Source: Ga0077555 sp964500805
GTDB taxonomy: Bacteria > Pseudomonadota > Alphaproteobacteria > Rhizobiales > Hyphomicrobiaceae
Direction of reading: 5' to 3'
Length of the DNA stretch: 64,000 nucleotides
Assembly: GCA_964500805.1 (NCBI GenBank)
Contig: CAZCQH010000030.1
Location: forward strand, 6,899-70,898
The stretch's first letter is position 1; each line of letters begins with the position of its first letter. A program made the position numbers and the translations under genes. The notes under the pieces were generated by a model that did no database searches, was not told the origin of the DNA, and saw nothing but the letters and a program-made list of their open reading frames with translations. This document shows, one piece after another, positions 7,642-17,480 of the stretch.

Positions 7642-8985
7642 TCACTGAGCCCAGAACTCCACGAAGGCGTAGCCCTTGCCGGTGGCCTGCGCATCCAGCA
7701 AGCGCGACCGGTAGCTCACCTTGATCTCCCGCACCGGCTTGCTCTTCAGGTTGATCGGGCCGTAGGACGAGCCTGCATCCACCTTCGAGCCGACCGGAAC
7801 CTGGTCACTCGTGCCGTCGCCGTAGATGATTTCGAGCTTGTTCAGCGTGATGGCGCGATCCTTCACGTCGAGCCGGAGCCGGTTGAAGCCCCAGTTCCGG
7901 TGAACCGAGATGGTGTCCGTCTCGTAGCCGAGGCCCTTCTTGACGCTGAAGAAAAGGGGCTGCTGGCCGCCAAGATAGAGCCATCCGCGGTTGGGCCCGT
8001 GCTTGAAGGCCTCGCCCGTGGGCTGGATCGGGCCAGATGTCGCCGAGGCGGCTGAGGCGGGCCCCGGGCCGTACCAACCCTCGGCATACTCGCCATAGGC
8101 CTCGACGCGAGCCTGGCCGCGGAAGCCCGGGCGGCTCTTGTAGACGAGCTGGATCTCCTTGATGAAGCGATCGCCCTTCAGGGTGAACCACTTGGTACGG
8201 CTGTTGGCGGGCACGTTGGCCGCGACTGCCAACACATCAGGCTCGCCGTTGGAGTAGATCACGCGCAGCTCGTTGATGAAGATATCGTTGTCGAGCACGC
8301 GCATGCGGATCTTGTCGAATTTGCCGAACTCGGTGCCAACGCGGATCGTATCGCGATCGACGCCGAAACCGACGTACTGGACGCCGAACAGGACGTCCCC
8401 GCCTGCCGTCAAGGAGCCCGGACGCGCCTCATTTGGCCGCGAGGATGTAGGTGTCGCAGCTACGGAGCCTGACGCCGGTGCAGCACCGCTCGATGGCGGT
8501 GGTGGCGCGCTGCCAGGAAGAATGCTCGGGCGGGCCGCGGATGCCGTGCGAACGGCGCGCGCGCCCGACTGGCTGGTGACGCCGGTGACGCGGATCCGGG
8601 CGCGCTGCTGCTGGCCCGGCGCAGTCTTGTAGTGCATCACGATTTGGTCGATGAACTTCTCAGGGCCACTGCCGCCGTTGGGTCCGATGAAGCGCGTTCG
8701 CACGTCCTTCTGGTCGAGGCGGATCAGACGGCCACGATCTTCGGTGAACTTGCTGCCATCCTCGTAGATGATGTCGATCTTACTGATATCGACCGCGGTC
8801 CCATCCAGAGCATAAACGCGTATTGCCCTGAAGCGGCCGGGAATTTTCGTGGTATCGATCCGATCGACATCAGGGATGATTTTGAGCACGGCCTCCTCGC
8901 CGAGCGTCACCTCGACTTGCGCGTGTGCGGCGGATGCGCCGAACGCAACAAGAGCGAGGGCTCCAACTAACAGCCTCCGCAACAT
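7642..8985 (-). CDS. secreted protein with three repeats of a beta-type domain, unknown function
   Basis: A 447-residue exported protein. The ATG at 8985 follows GGGAG and opens a signal peptide ending ASAAHAQ. The mature chain holds three diverged copies of one unit of about 65 residues. Each copy has a strand of the type KIDIIYEDG, LRVIYSNGEPD or LEIIYGDGTSD, and about 35-40 residues later a second strand of the type QIVMHYKT, IQLVYKSRPG or IKVSYRSR. A Pro/Ser/Ala-rich linker separates the first copy from the other two. This is a likely periplasmic or surface beta-sandwich protein. It has its own terminator and no obvious partner gene. I cannot name the family. Confidence 0.8.
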   Translation of the reverse strand: MLRRLLVGALALVAFGASAAHAQVEVTLGEEAVLKIIPDVDRIDTTKIPGRFRAIRVYALDGTAVDISKIDIIYEDGSKFTEDRGRLIRLDQKDVRTRFIGPNGGSGPEKFIDQIVMHYKTAPGQQQRARIRVTGVTSQSGARAVRTASAARPSILPGSAPPPPSSGAAPASGSVAATPTSSRPNEARPGSLTAGGDVLFGVQYVGFGVDRDTIRVGTEFGKFDKIRMRVLDNDIFINELRVIYSNGEPDVLAVAANVPANSRTKWFTLKGDRFIKEIQLVYKSRPGFRGQARVEAYGEYAEGWYGPGPASAASATSGPIQPTGEAFKHGPNRGWLYLGGQQPLFFSVKKGLGYETDTISVHRNWGFNRLRLDVKDRAITLNKLEIIYGDGTSDQVPVGSKVDAGSSYGPINLKSKPVREIKVSYRSRLLDAQATGKGYAFVEFWAQ

Positions 8986-9198
8986 GAACAACTCCCTTCG
9001 AGTCTCGTTAAATAGCCCCGGCATTGCGGGCGCGGACTTAGCCTACCCACGTGCCAGAAAAAAGGCTATTTGAGCCGAGCGCTGCGCGATGCAACGCTGC
9101 GAAGGTGTGTTGAGTTTGCAACATCAAACGTGCGTACAGCTGATCAGCTCGCGCGCACGAATGGTCGAGCAAGCTGTTTCAAAGACAGGGAAAACGCG

Positions 9199-10599
9199 AT
9201 GGTGGCAAGTCACGGTGAGCGCGCCGATGTGGCAACGGTGATTGGCATCTTGCGCCAGCGCCTCGGAGACCGCGTGCAAACCGGCGAGACGCTGCGCCGC
9301 CAGCATGCGCACACGCTGACGTGGATCGCGAACCAGCCGCCGGATGCCGTCGTGTGGCCGCTCAATACAGAAGAGGTGCGCGACATCGTGCAGATCGCGG
9401 CGTCACATCGTGTGCCGCTCATTCCGTTCGGCGCGGGCACCTCGCTCGAAGGTCATCTCAACGCGCCTGAGGGCGGCCTCTCTCTCGATTTCGGGCGGAT
9501 GAACCGCATCATCAGCGTCAACGATCGAGATCTCGATGCGGTTGTCGAGGCGGGCGTCTCGCGCAAGCAGCTCAACGACCACCTGCGCGACATGGGCCTC
9601 TTCTTCCCGGTCGATCCCGGCGCCGAGGAGGCGACCATCGGCGGGATGGCGGCGACGCGCGCCTCCGGCACCACTGCTGTCCGCTACGGCACCATGCGCG
9701 AGAACGTCTTGAACGTCACCGCCGTGATGGCCGACGGCTCGGTCGTGCGCACGGCGCGACGCGCGCGAAAGTCATCGGCCGGCTATGATCTCACCAAGCT
9801 GCTGGTCGGCTCCGAGGGCACACTCGGCATCATGACCGAGCTCACCGTGCGCCTCTACGGCATTCCGGAATCCGTCATGTCTGCGGTCTGCCCCTTCGAG
9901 ACGCTGGAGGGTGCGGTCAACTCGGTCATCATGGCGATCCAGCTCGGTCTTGGCCTCGCGCGCTCCGAGCTTTGCGACGAGATTCTCATCGCGGCGATCA
10001 ACAAGCACGCCAAGCTCAAGCTCGAGGAGCGCCCGACGCTCTTTCTCGAATTCCACGGCACCGAGATCGCCGTGCGCGACCAGATCGCCCGCTTCAAGGA
10101 GATCGCGGAAACTGAAGGCGCCATCCGCTTCGACTGGGCCGAGAAGGAGGAAGATCGGCGCAAGCTTTGGAAGGCACGCCACGACGGCTACTGGGCGCTT
10201 CGCAGCCTCTACCCAGGCCGCGACGTGCTCGCCACCGACGTCTGCGTGCCGATCTCGCGGCTCACCGAATGCATTCGCGAGACGCAGGACGACATCAAGC
10301 GCTCAGGCCTCGTTGCGGCGGTGATCGGGCATGTCGGTGACGGCAACTTCCACACGCAGCCCATGTTCGACATCAACAATCCGAAGGAGGTGGCCGCGAT
10401 CGAAGGCTTCCTCAAGCGCCTCGCCGAGCGTGCCGTTGCCATGGACGGCACCTGTACTGGTGAGCACGGCGTCGGCCAGGGCAAGATCAAGTACCTCGCG
10501 GCCGAGCACGGGGCTGGTGTCGCCGCCATGCGGGCCATCAAGCAGGCATTCGATCCGGCTGGCATCTTGAACCCCGGCAAGATCCTGCCCGCGGTGTGA
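9199..10599 (+). CDS. FAD-linked oxidase, D-lactate/glycolate dehydrogenase (GlcD/Dld) family
   Basis: A 466-residue flavoprotein of the PCMH/vanillyl-alcohol-oxidase fold, expected to oxidise a D-2-hydroxy acid such as D-lactate or glycolate. The FAD-binding part shows PFGAGTSLEGH near residue 75 and LVGSEGTLGIMTE near 205. The C-terminal cap domain has GHVGDGNFH and CTGEHGVGQGK, the usual substrate and flavin-site motifs. The ATG at 9199 follows AGGGAAAA; an upstream in-frame stretch has no family similarity. It is a single gene, without the GlcE/GlcF subunits of glycolate oxidase, so a one-subunit D-lactate dehydrogenase is more likely. Confidence 0.92.
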   Translation: MVASHGERADVATVIGILRQRLGDRVQTGETLRRQHAHTLTWIANQPPDAVVWPLNTEEVRDIVQIAASHRVPLIPFGAGTSLEGHLNAPEGGLSLDFGRMNRIISVNDRDLDAVVEAGVSRKQLNDHLRDMGLFFPVDPGAEEATIGGMAATRASGTTAVRYGTMRENVLNVTAVMADGSVVRTARRARKSSAGYDLTKLLVGSEGTLGIMTELTVRLYGIPESVMSAVCPFETLEGAVNSVIMAIQLGLGLARSELCDEILIAAINKHAKLKLEERPTLFLEFHGTEIAVRDQIARFKEIAETEGAIRFDWAEKEEDRRKLWKARHDGYWALRSLYPGRDVLATDVCVPISRLTECIRETQDDIKRSGLVAAVIGHVGDGNFHTQPMFDINNPKEVAAIEGFLKRLAERAVAMDGTCTGEHGVGQGKIKYLAAEHGAGVAAMRAIKQAFDPAGILNPGKILPAV

Positions 10600-10622
10600 G
10601 TGCAACGGGGGGTGGCACCTGT

Positions 10623-11849
10623 CTAGAAACGTCCGCGAGCTTGAGAACGCCTGTTGGAGCCGAGATACTGAATGCGGCTGGCTCGAAACGTGACCACGTT
10701 ATCCCTGACGCGATGCAAGGAGCGCGCTTGAACTTCCTCGAGCGCCTCCATCATCGGGAGGCACGCGATTCGCCCCTTTTGCGGATCGTCACGGCATGCC
10801 GGTTCCCACAAACCCATCGCTGGCCACTTTGTCGGATCATGCCACTCTGGCATGCTGTGAATTGGATAGAGGCAGATACCTCTGAGCGGAATTCCATCCT
10901 TGAGCACTGACGAAGCCGTGCGTCCTAGCTCGTGCACCCAAGGGCCTCTGTTGTCGCCGATGTGGGCAGTCTCCGAGATCAAGATCTCGGCGTGGTATCG
11001 GCGCCAGACCAAGCGCACGAGATCGTCTAATGGCACCCGCCGTGGGTCGTCCTCAGCCAGTGGCGGGATCACACCGTCCGCACCTGCGGGAACACCCCAC
11101 TCCCACTGGTTCGTCCAGTAGTAATTCACGCCGACCACATCGAGGTGGCGCGGCGAGCCGCCAAGCTCGGGCAGCAATCTCCCGCTCAACATATCCCATG
11201 CCTGAAACACCCGGTTCTGGTTGAAGTCTTCCACCTCGTGGTGCAGATCCGCGCGCCCGACCGGAGCCGCCACCCGGCACAGCGGGTCGACATTGACGAT
11301 GCGTGCGCCTGGGCAGGCCGAGCGGATGGCATCGATCCCCGCAATCGCGGCGCGCACGAGAGCGATCTTGAGATCCCATCCCTTGTTCGTGAGCCAAGGC
11401 GCGAACAACCCTTTGTCGCCGGCGGCGTACGACATGAACGACGGCTCGTTGACCGGGGTGAACCAGCAGACGCCGTCCGAGCGCCGTGCGATGTAGTGCG
11501 CCGCTTCATGTGCATAATTTGCAAAGCGCCTTGGAAAATCTTCGCTGAGGAGATCAAGTCCGACGGGAAAGCCGTAATGGAACAGGTCCCAGACGAGGCC
11601 GACGCGGTGGCGTGCTGCGGCCCGCAGGAACGGCTCGACCGACGAGAAATCGTAGCGACCCCAGCCGCGATCGACGAGGGGCCAGCGCACCGTCTCTCGA
11701 GCGCCATGAATGCCGATCGAGGCAAGCGCGCGGTAGTCCGACTCGACGAAGTGCTCATGCCCGGTCGCAACCACGTGGTCGAACCAGCGCCCCGATTTAT
11801 CGTATCCGGTCGACCCGTCAAAGCCGCCGAGAAAGAAGCTGTCGAACAT
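10623..11849 (-). CDS. GH1-like glycoside hydrolase (first of a pair)
   Basis: A 408-residue (beta/alpha)8-barrel enzyme. The acid/base motif TPVNEP places Glu at 135, as in family 1 beta-glycosidases, and a strand-7 ISETA places the likely nucleophile Glu at 293. Canonical GH1 enzymes read TENG at that site and are about 450-480 residues, so this is a short, divergent member. It begins FFLGGFDGSTG, like the opening of GH1 barrels. GGAGG precedes the ATG at 11849. There is no signal peptide, so it acts in the cytosol. It lies 36 bases downstream of a homologous gene on the same strand. Confidence 0.75.
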   Translation of the reverse strand: MFDSFFLGGFDGSTGYDKSGRWFDHVVATGHEHFVESDYRALASIGIHGARETVRWPLVDRGWGRYDFSSVEPFLRAAARHRVGLVWDLFHYGFPVGLDLLSEDFPRRFANYAHEAAHYIARRSDGVCWFTPVNEPSFMSYAAGDKGLFAPWLTNKGWDLKIALVRAAIAGIDAIRSACPGARIVNVDPLCRVAAPVGRADLHHEVEDFNQNRVFQAWDMLSGRLLPELGGSPRHLDVVGVNYYWTNQWEWGVPAGADGVIPPLAEDDPRRVPLDDLVRLVWRRYHAEILISETAHIGDNRGPWVHELGRTASSVLKDGIPLRGICLYPIHSMPEWHDPTKWPAMGLWEPACRDDPQKGRIACLPMMEALEEVQARSLHRVRDNVVTFRASRIQYLGSNRRSQARGRF

Positions 11850-11885
11850 GCGCGCCTCCAGTTGCGAGTGTACTGCCTGAGGGGA

Positions 11886-13178
11886 TTATCGTGTCGCCAA
11901 AACGCCGGCGGGCTTTGCACCAGCCGCGGCAAAGGCCTTGAAACGGTCGGCAACTGGGGTGCGCCGCCGCTCCAGCAAAGCCTTCGGATCGGTGTCGAGG
12001 TCCCACAGACCCATGTGCAGCAGATGCCGCTCGACAGGCGTATGAGTCTGCCGGTAGGCCCACGCAACGAGCGAGAAAAGCGGCCACCACGTATATCCGC
12101 AAAGGGGAACACCTCGGGATCGAAGCCGGCCACACGCCGCCACCGAAGAATCGAGCCAGGCAAGTCTCCGAGCGACCGATCCTTTCGTTGCAGTTTCGGA
12201 GACGGCAAGAGGAACCGAGTACCGCTCGTAGTACATGTGGCCCAATCGCTCGAGCAGCGTCGCGTCGGCATAAGGCATGCGAACGCGCAACCGTCCGTTC
12301 GGGTCTCGAAGCAGCAGCTTGTTCGTGAACATAGGATAGAGGTTGAGCCCGATGATCGGCGGGCGAATGGGATCGCGGCGGAACCCGTCGATCTCGCCGT
12401 GATGGGCGCCTTGCGCGATCAGCCAACCGTGCAGCGAATGGCGCTCGTCGACCGCCCCCGTCAACAGATCAAGGGCGAGAAATACGAAATCCTGTCGCAA
12501 GCCGGCTTCCGCAGCCAGCGCAGGTGAAGCGGCGGCGAACACATCGGTGGCATCGACGTGATAGTCGACGATCTCGCTGTCGACACTGCGCAAAGCCGAG
12601 ACAGTTGCCTTGATGCCGAGACAGAGCGCGATCATGACGCGGACGAAGCCGCCGAGGCTGCGCTGAAACGGCGGCCACCAACCGATGCGACCACAATACC
12701 AGGCGGTGATGCGCGGCTCGTTCAGTGGCGTATACCAGTAGACCCTTCCGCGGTAACGCTCCGCGACACGAGCCGCATACTCCGCAACGAATTTCGGATA
12801 GTCGGGATCAAGAAAGCCACCGTCAATCCAATGCGGCAGCCCGTAGTGGACCAGGTCGATTTGCGGGGCAATGCCGTGGGACAGCATGCGGTCGATCGGT
12901 CCGTCTGCGTACTCCCACGCCCATGTATCCCGCGCTGGCTGCAGCCGGTGCCAGGGAATCCCATACCGAGCGGCGCTGACACCGATCTCAGCCATGAGGT
13001 CGATGTCCTCGCGCCACCGACGATAGTGCTCCGTCAGCTCGTACTCGTCGAGTGTTCGCCCCGTCACCGCATGCGGGGACGTGATAAAGGTATCCTCCAC
13101 GCCGGCAGCCCACCAGAAGCTGCCTTTCGACACAGCATCGGCCAGTTCCGATCGCTTTGGCAAACCCGGCAACATCAT
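11886..13178 (-). CDS. GH1-like glycoside hydrolase (second of a pair)
   Basis: A 430-residue homologue of the neighbouring gene. It opens FWWAAGVEDTF, has the acid/base motif TPLNEP (Glu 154) and the candidate nucleophile VSETA (Glu 328), again in place of TENG. The two ATG codons at 13178 and 13175 cannot be told apart; neither has a clear ribosome-binding site. With the 408-residue gene downstream it probably forms an operon. I infer that both act on a sugar conjugate in the cytosol. Substrate is unknown; similar proteins are sometimes fused to dTDP-rhamnose-reductase-like domains. Confidence 0.75.
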   Translation of the reverse strand: MMLPGLPKRSELADAVSKGSFWWAAGVEDTFITSPHAVTGRTLDEYELTEHYRRWREDIDLMAEIGVSAARYGIPWHRLQPARDTWAWEYADGPIDRMLSHGIAPQIDLVHYGLPHWIDGGFLDPDYPKFVAEYAARVAERYRGRVYWYTPLNEPRITAWYCGRIGWWPPFQRSLGGFVRVMIALCLGIKATVSALRSVDSEIVDYHVDATDVFAAASPALAAEAGLRQDFVFLALDLLTGAVDERHSLHGWLIAQGAHHGEIDGFRRDPIRPPIIGLNLYPMFTNKLLLRDPNGRLRVRMPYADATLLERLGHMYYERYSVPLAVSETATKGSVARRLAWLDSSVAACGRLRSRGVPLCGYTWWPLFSLVAWAYRQTHTPVERHLLHMGLWDLDTDPKALLERRRTPVADRFKAFAAAGAKPAGVLATR

Positions 13179-13299
13179 CGACTGCTAATTCAGTTGCACC
13201 CGCCCTGGTTCCGTTTTGTGAACGCTTGGCAGGTAAGCAGTAACCGTCGAGTATCGACGAACCTCAACAACCCTACGAGTAAACGGTCAGGAAGCAGTG

Positions 13300-13335
13300 A
13301 GGCGGCCGGCGGACATTTCTGTCTGCCGGCCGCCT
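13300..13335 (-). terminator. long hairpin, probable terminator of the DUF2382 gene
   Basis: Arms AGGCGGCCGGC and GCCGGCCGCCT pair perfectly; after one G-T pair an inner GACA/TGTC pair closes on a TTTC loop. The whole stem is 16 base pairs. It lies 29-64 bases past the stop at 13364. No T-tract follows, so it may protect mRNA ends rather than terminate by itself. Confidence 0.6.
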
Positions 13336-13363
13336 ACGCATGCGACTGCTTATCGCTTCGCGA

Positions 13364-14209
13364 TCAGAGCTTCGGTTTCTGTGTCCGAGACGCCGTATCG
13401 CGTTTCGAACCGATAGATGGCTCGGACTCGTCCACGGCGATCTCCGTTTCGCGTACGGTATCACGCACGTTTTCGACCCGTTCGTTCTGATCTTTGTGAA
13501 CGACGACCTCTTCCACCGTCCTCGCCTGTTTGTTGACGACGGGCCGCTCGTGCCGCTCGATCACTTCGAACTCACGCTCCTGCAGCGCGCCTGGATCCAC
13601 TCGACCGCCATCCGTCACCGGGCGGCGTTCAATGACCACGTTTTCATCCCGCAAGTTGATCTGCTCTTCAACCGGCCGATCGACCACGTAGCTGCGCACC
13701 CGTCGCCGCGTCTCTTCAACCTGCTTGCCGACGTTCAGCTCCTCCTTGACGATCGGGATCACCTCATCTTGGCCCGCCGTTGCACCGCGGGCGCTCTGTG
13801 TGTCAGACGTCATTCCGGATCCCGAACGGGACGAGCCGCTCGTCATCCCGGACGTTGCGCTGGCATCGATATCTATCGGGTTGTGGCTTTCCAGGATACG
13901 CTCGCCAATCTCGGCCTGGCTTGCGTCGCGCGCATAAACACTGACAGCTGTTCGGCCATCCGACAGGTTGGACTGGTACCAGTCGCGGTCGCTTTCACCC
14001 GACCCGAACAGCCAGTCGAGAAAACCGCCATCGGACTGGGACGACCTGGGGTATTGACCCGAGGCTGAAGTCCGGTCCGACGCCAATTCGCCCTCACTGC
14101 TGCTCAGCCGGACGTCGTCTTGACCGAAGCCCGAACGGAGCAGTTCGCCTCTCACCGCTTCAGCTTGGCTTTGAGTGTTGTAGACCGCTACGAGATTGTC
14201 GCCATGCAT
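13364..14209 (-). CDS. DUF2382 (YsnF/AvaK) stress-type protein
   Basis: A 281-residue soluble protein. The N-terminal third (DNLVAVYNTQSQAEAV, then SVYARDASQAEIGERIL) resembles the general-stress YsnF N-terminal domain. The C-terminal part is the DUF2382 repeat region: VPIVKEELNVGKQ-like IPIVKEELNVGKQVEETR, then VEEQINLRDENVVIERRPV and EREFEVIERHERPVVNKQAR. A Ser/Gly-rich linker joins them. AGGAG precedes ATG 14209. Such proteins are often induced by general stress. It is monocistronic and ends at a long hairpin. Confidence 0.88.
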   Translation of the reverse strand: MHGDNLVAVYNTQSQAEAVRGELLRSGFGQDDVRLSSSEGELASDRTSASGQYPRSSQSDGGFLDWLFGSGESDRDWYQSNLSDGRTAVSVYARDASQAEIGERILESHNPIDIDASATSGMTSGSSRSGSGMTSDTQSARGATAGQDEVIPIVKEELNVGKQVEETRRRVRSYVVDRPVEEQINLRDENVVIERRPVTDGGRVDPGALQEREFEVIERHERPVVNKQARTVEEVVVHKDQNERVENVRDTVRETEIAVDESEPSIGSKRDTASRTQKPKL

Positions 14210-14447
14210 GATCGTCTCCTGCGTGTTGGCTGATCGGATGGCTAACGGGCTTGCTATCGAAGGGTTCCGAGCAAGCGAGTATCGATCTCGAGTTTTTGCG
14301 AGCAGCGCTGAAGCGCGGTGCTGTTCAAGACTGAGCGGTATTGCGCCTGGAACATGGCCAACGCAGCTCATGCGTCGAAGACGCGCTGAACCACATTACA
14401 CTGTGGCTGCTGTACGCTTTGGCTGCTGTCCGGCGCGCTTCGCCGCC

Positions 14448-17159
14448 TCACGCTGTGCTGCCACCGCCCTTCACCTTGGCGGCGGCTTGTGCGGCGGCTA
14501 GTCGCGCTACCGGCACGCGGAATGGCGAGCATGACACGTAGTCGAGGCCTGTGTCGTGGCAAAAGACCACGGATGCCGGATCGCCGCCATGCTCGCCGCA
14601 GATGCCAATCTTCAGACCTGGGCGGGCTTGCCGTCCGCGCTCGGTGCCGATCTTCACCAGCTCGCCCACGCCATCGGCATCGATGGAGACAAACGGATCC
14701 ACCTCGAAGACGCCCTTGTCGACGTAGTTGGTGAGAATAGGTGCAGCATCGTCTCGCGAAAGTCCGAGGCACGTCTGCGTCAGGTCGTTGGTGCCGAAGG
14801 AAAAAAATTCGGCGCCTGTATCGCCGCGCGCGATTTCGTTGGCGCGCAGCGCTGCGCGCGGCAGCTCGATCATGGTGCCGATCTGGTAGGTGAGCGGCTT
14901 GCCCTTCTCCTGCTCTACTGCGGCGGCCGTGGCGCGGATGACATCGGCCAGAAGGTCATACTCCTTGCGCCAGGCGACGAGGGGGATCATCACCTCGGGC
15001 ACAACCGATTTGCCAGTCTTCGCTCCGGCGTTGATAGCCGCCTCGAAGATAGCGCGCGCCTGCATCTCGGTGATTTCCGGATAGCGTACCGCCAAGCGGC
15101 AGCCGCGGAAGCCCAGCATCGGATTGAACTCGTGCAGCTCGTTGACGCGTGCGCGCAGCTTCTCGGCCGGCATGCCAAGTTCCTTGGCCACCGCCGCGAG
15201 CTTGTCGTCCTCGTGGGGCAGGAACTCGTGCAGCGGCGGATCGAGCAGGCGGATCGTCACCGGCAGACCGGCCATGATCTCGAACATGGCTTCGAAATCG
15301 GCGCGCTGCATCGGCAGGATCTTCGCCAGTGCGCGGCGACGGCCATCCTCGGTGTCGGCGCAGATCATCTCGCGCATGGCGAGGATGCGCGTGTCATCGA
15401 AGAACATGTGCTCGGTGCGGCAAAGGCCGATGCCTTCGGCACCGAAGGCGCGCGCCTGCTTGGCGTCGGCCGGGGTGTCGGCATTGGCGCGCACGCGGAG
15501 CCGCCGGATCTGGTCCGCCCAACCCATGATCGTGCCAAAGTCGCCGGAAAGCTCCGGCTGGCGCATCGTCACGCGACCTTTCAGCACCTCTCCCGTCGCG
15601 CCGTCGATGGTGATGACGTCACCCTTCTTGAAGGACTCGCGGCCGGCGACCATGGTGCCGGCTCGGTAATCGATCTTGAGACTCGAGGCGCCGCACACGC
15701 ACGGACGGCCCATGCCGCGCGCGACCACGGCCGCGTGGCTCGTCATGCCGCCGCGCGTGGTGAGAATGCCCGCAGCCGCATGCATGCCGTGAATGTCCTC
15801 GGGGCTCGTTTCGATGCGCACGAGGATCACCTCGCGGCCGGCAGCCTTCAGCTGCTCGGCCTCGTCGGACGAGAACACGATCTCGCCGGCTGCCGCTCCT
15901 GGAGAAGCTGGCAGGCCCTGCGCGACGAGGATCTTTTGGGCTTTGGGATCGATCGTGGGATGCAGCAGCTGATCGAGCGCGGCCGCGTCGATGCGCGATA
16001 CTGCCTCTTCCTTGCTGATCGTGCCCGTGCCGGCAAGATCGACGGCGATCTTCAGGGCTGCCGGCGTGGTGCGCTTGCCGGAGCGCGTCTGCAGCATCCA
16101 GAGGCGGCCTTCCTGGATGGTGAACTCGATGTCCTGCATGTCGCGGTAGTGCGCCTCGAGCTTAGCGAAGACGCCGGCGAGCTCGCCGTAAGTCTCGGGC
16201 ATCAATTCTTCGAGCGAAGGCTCGGGATGACCCGCCGCGAGCCGCGCAGCCTTGGTCAGGGGCTGTGGCGTGCGAATGCCGGCGACGACGTCCTCACCCT
16301 GGGCGTTGACGAGGAACTCGCCGTAGATCTCGTTGGCGCCGGTCGAGGGATTGCGCGTGAAGGCGACGCCCGTCGCCGACGTCTCGCCGCGGTTGCCGAA
16401 CACCATCGCCTGCACGTTGACGGCGGTGCCCCAGCTATCCGGGATCTGATGGAGCCGGCGATAGGTGATGGCGCGCTGGTTCTGCCAGGAGCTGAATACG
16501 GCACCGATCGCGCCCCAAAGCTGCTGCTTGGTGTCCTGGGGAAAGGGGTTGCCCGTATGCTCGACGATCGCGGCTTTGTAGGCCTCGATCACCTCCTGCC
16601 AGTCGTCCGGTCCGAGGTCGGTGTCGAGCGCGTGGCCGCTGACGGCTTTCCGATCGTCGAGAATCGATTCGAAGATGTCGTGCTCCATGTCGAGCACGAC
16701 GCCGGAGTACATTTGGATGAAACGACGATAGCTGTCGTAGGCGAAACGCGGATCGCCCGAGCGCTTGGCGAGCCCGGCGACCGTCTCATCATTGAGGCCG
16801 AGGTTCAGGATCGTGTCCATCATGCCGGGCATCGAGGCGCGGGCGCCGGAGCGCACCGAGACGAGCAGCGGATTGGCTGGATCGCCGAAGTTGGCGCCGA
16901 CCGCGTGCCCCACGGTCGCCAGCGCCGATTCGACGTCGAACTCGAGCCCTGCCGGCATTTTTCGGCCGTTGGCGTAGTAGGTCATGCAAACTTCGGTGGT
17001 GATCGTGAAGCCCGGGGGCACGGGCAGGCCTAGGCTCGCCATCTCGGCAAGATTGGCGCCCTTGCCGCCGAGCAGCTCGCGCATTCCGGCGCGTCCTTCT
17101 GCCGAGCCCGTGCCGAAGAGATAAACCCGTTTGTCCGAGGATCGCGGCATGGTGGTCAT
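14448..17159 (-). CDS. ppdK: pyruvate, phosphate dikinase
   Basis: A 903-residue enzyme interconverting pyruvate, ATP and phosphate with phosphoenolpyruvate, AMP and pyrophosphate. The N-terminal ATP-grasp part begins with LLGGKGANLAEMASLGLPVPPG and has SVRSGARASMPGMMDTILNLG. The swivelling domain carries the phospho-His motif GGMTSHAAVVARGMGRPCVCG (His near 460). The C-terminal PEP-utilising barrel has FFSFGTNDLTQ and ends with the catalytic-Cys region KIGICGEHGGDP. Length is standard. It likely supports gluconeogenesis on organic acids, in keeping with the uptake systems around it. Start at ATG 17159; an equivalent ATG lies three codons further on. Confidence 0.97.
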   Translation of the reverse strand: MTTMPRSSDKRVYLFGTGSAEGRAGMRELLGGKGANLAEMASLGLPVPPGFTITTEVCMTYYANGRKMPAGLEFDVESALATVGHAVGANFGDPANPLLVSVRSGARASMPGMMDTILNLGLNDETVAGLAKRSGDPRFAYDSYRRFIQMYSGVVLDMEHDIFESILDDRKAVSGHALDTDLGPDDWQEVIEAYKAAIVEHTGNPFPQDTKQQLWGAIGAVFSSWQNQRAITYRRLHQIPDSWGTAVNVQAMVFGNRGETSATGVAFTRNPSTGANEIYGEFLVNAQGEDVVAGIRTPQPLTKAARLAAGHPEPSLEELMPETYGELAGVFAKLEAHYRDMQDIEFTIQEGRLWMLQTRSGKRTTPAALKIAVDLAGTGTISKEEAVSRIDAAALDQLLHPTIDPKAQKILVAQGLPASPGAAAGEIVFSSDEAEQLKAAGREVILVRIETSPEDIHGMHAAAGILTTRGGMTSHAAVVARGMGRPCVCGASSLKIDYRAGTMVAGRESFKKGDVITIDGATGEVLKGRVTMRQPELSGDFGTIMGWADQIRRLRVRANADTPADAKQARAFGAEGIGLCRTEHMFFDDTRILAMREMICADTEDGRRRALAKILPMQRADFEAMFEIMAGLPVTIRLLDPPLHEFLPHEDDKLAAVAKELGMPAEKLRARVNELHEFNPMLGFRGCRLAVRYPEITEMQARAIFEAAINAGAKTGKSVVPEVMIPLVAWRKEYDLLADVIRATAAAVEQEKGKPLTYQIGTMIELPRAALRANEIARGDTGAEFFSFGTNDLTQTCLGLSRDDAAPILTNYVDKGVFEVDPFVSIDADGVGELVKIGTERGRQARPGLKIGICGEHGGDPASVVFCHDTGLDYVSCSPFRVPVARLAAAQAAAKVKGGGSTA

Positions 17160-17480
17160 GATTTCGGCTCCATCAGCTCACATCGCTGCCGGTCTGCGTC
17201 ACTCCATAGCGAGGAGTCCTTCGCACTGCAAAAGTATTTCCTCGATATCTACCGCATCGCAGGATGGTCACAATCCGCCGGCTTGACCTCGATCGATCGG
17301 TCTGCTCAACGGTCGCGCCGCCGGTCGTCGTCACCAGCGAGGCAGCGACTGATGGGCCGGATCGCCTTCGGTTGGGGCCGATCTGACGCTCGGTTATCCT
17401 GCAGAGCTGACTGGCGGCAGGTTGCTGCCTTCACCCAAGTGTCATAGACACGGACAGGCGAAATCCGGGGGAGGACACAC
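17160..17480. other. divergent intergenic region (ppdK / antiporter)
   Basis: Holds the promoters of two divergent genes. I see no small gene, repeat or convincing -35/-10 pair. The only clear signal is the GGGGGAGG ribosome-binding site just before the antiporter's GTG. Confidence 0.5.

Noticed and set aside
14556..17033. An 825-codon open frame on the plus strand opposite pyruvate phosphate dikinase
   Set aside because: It is the mirror of a strongly supported gene; long antisense frames are common in GC-rich genes, and its sequence is His/Arg/Gly-rich with no family character.
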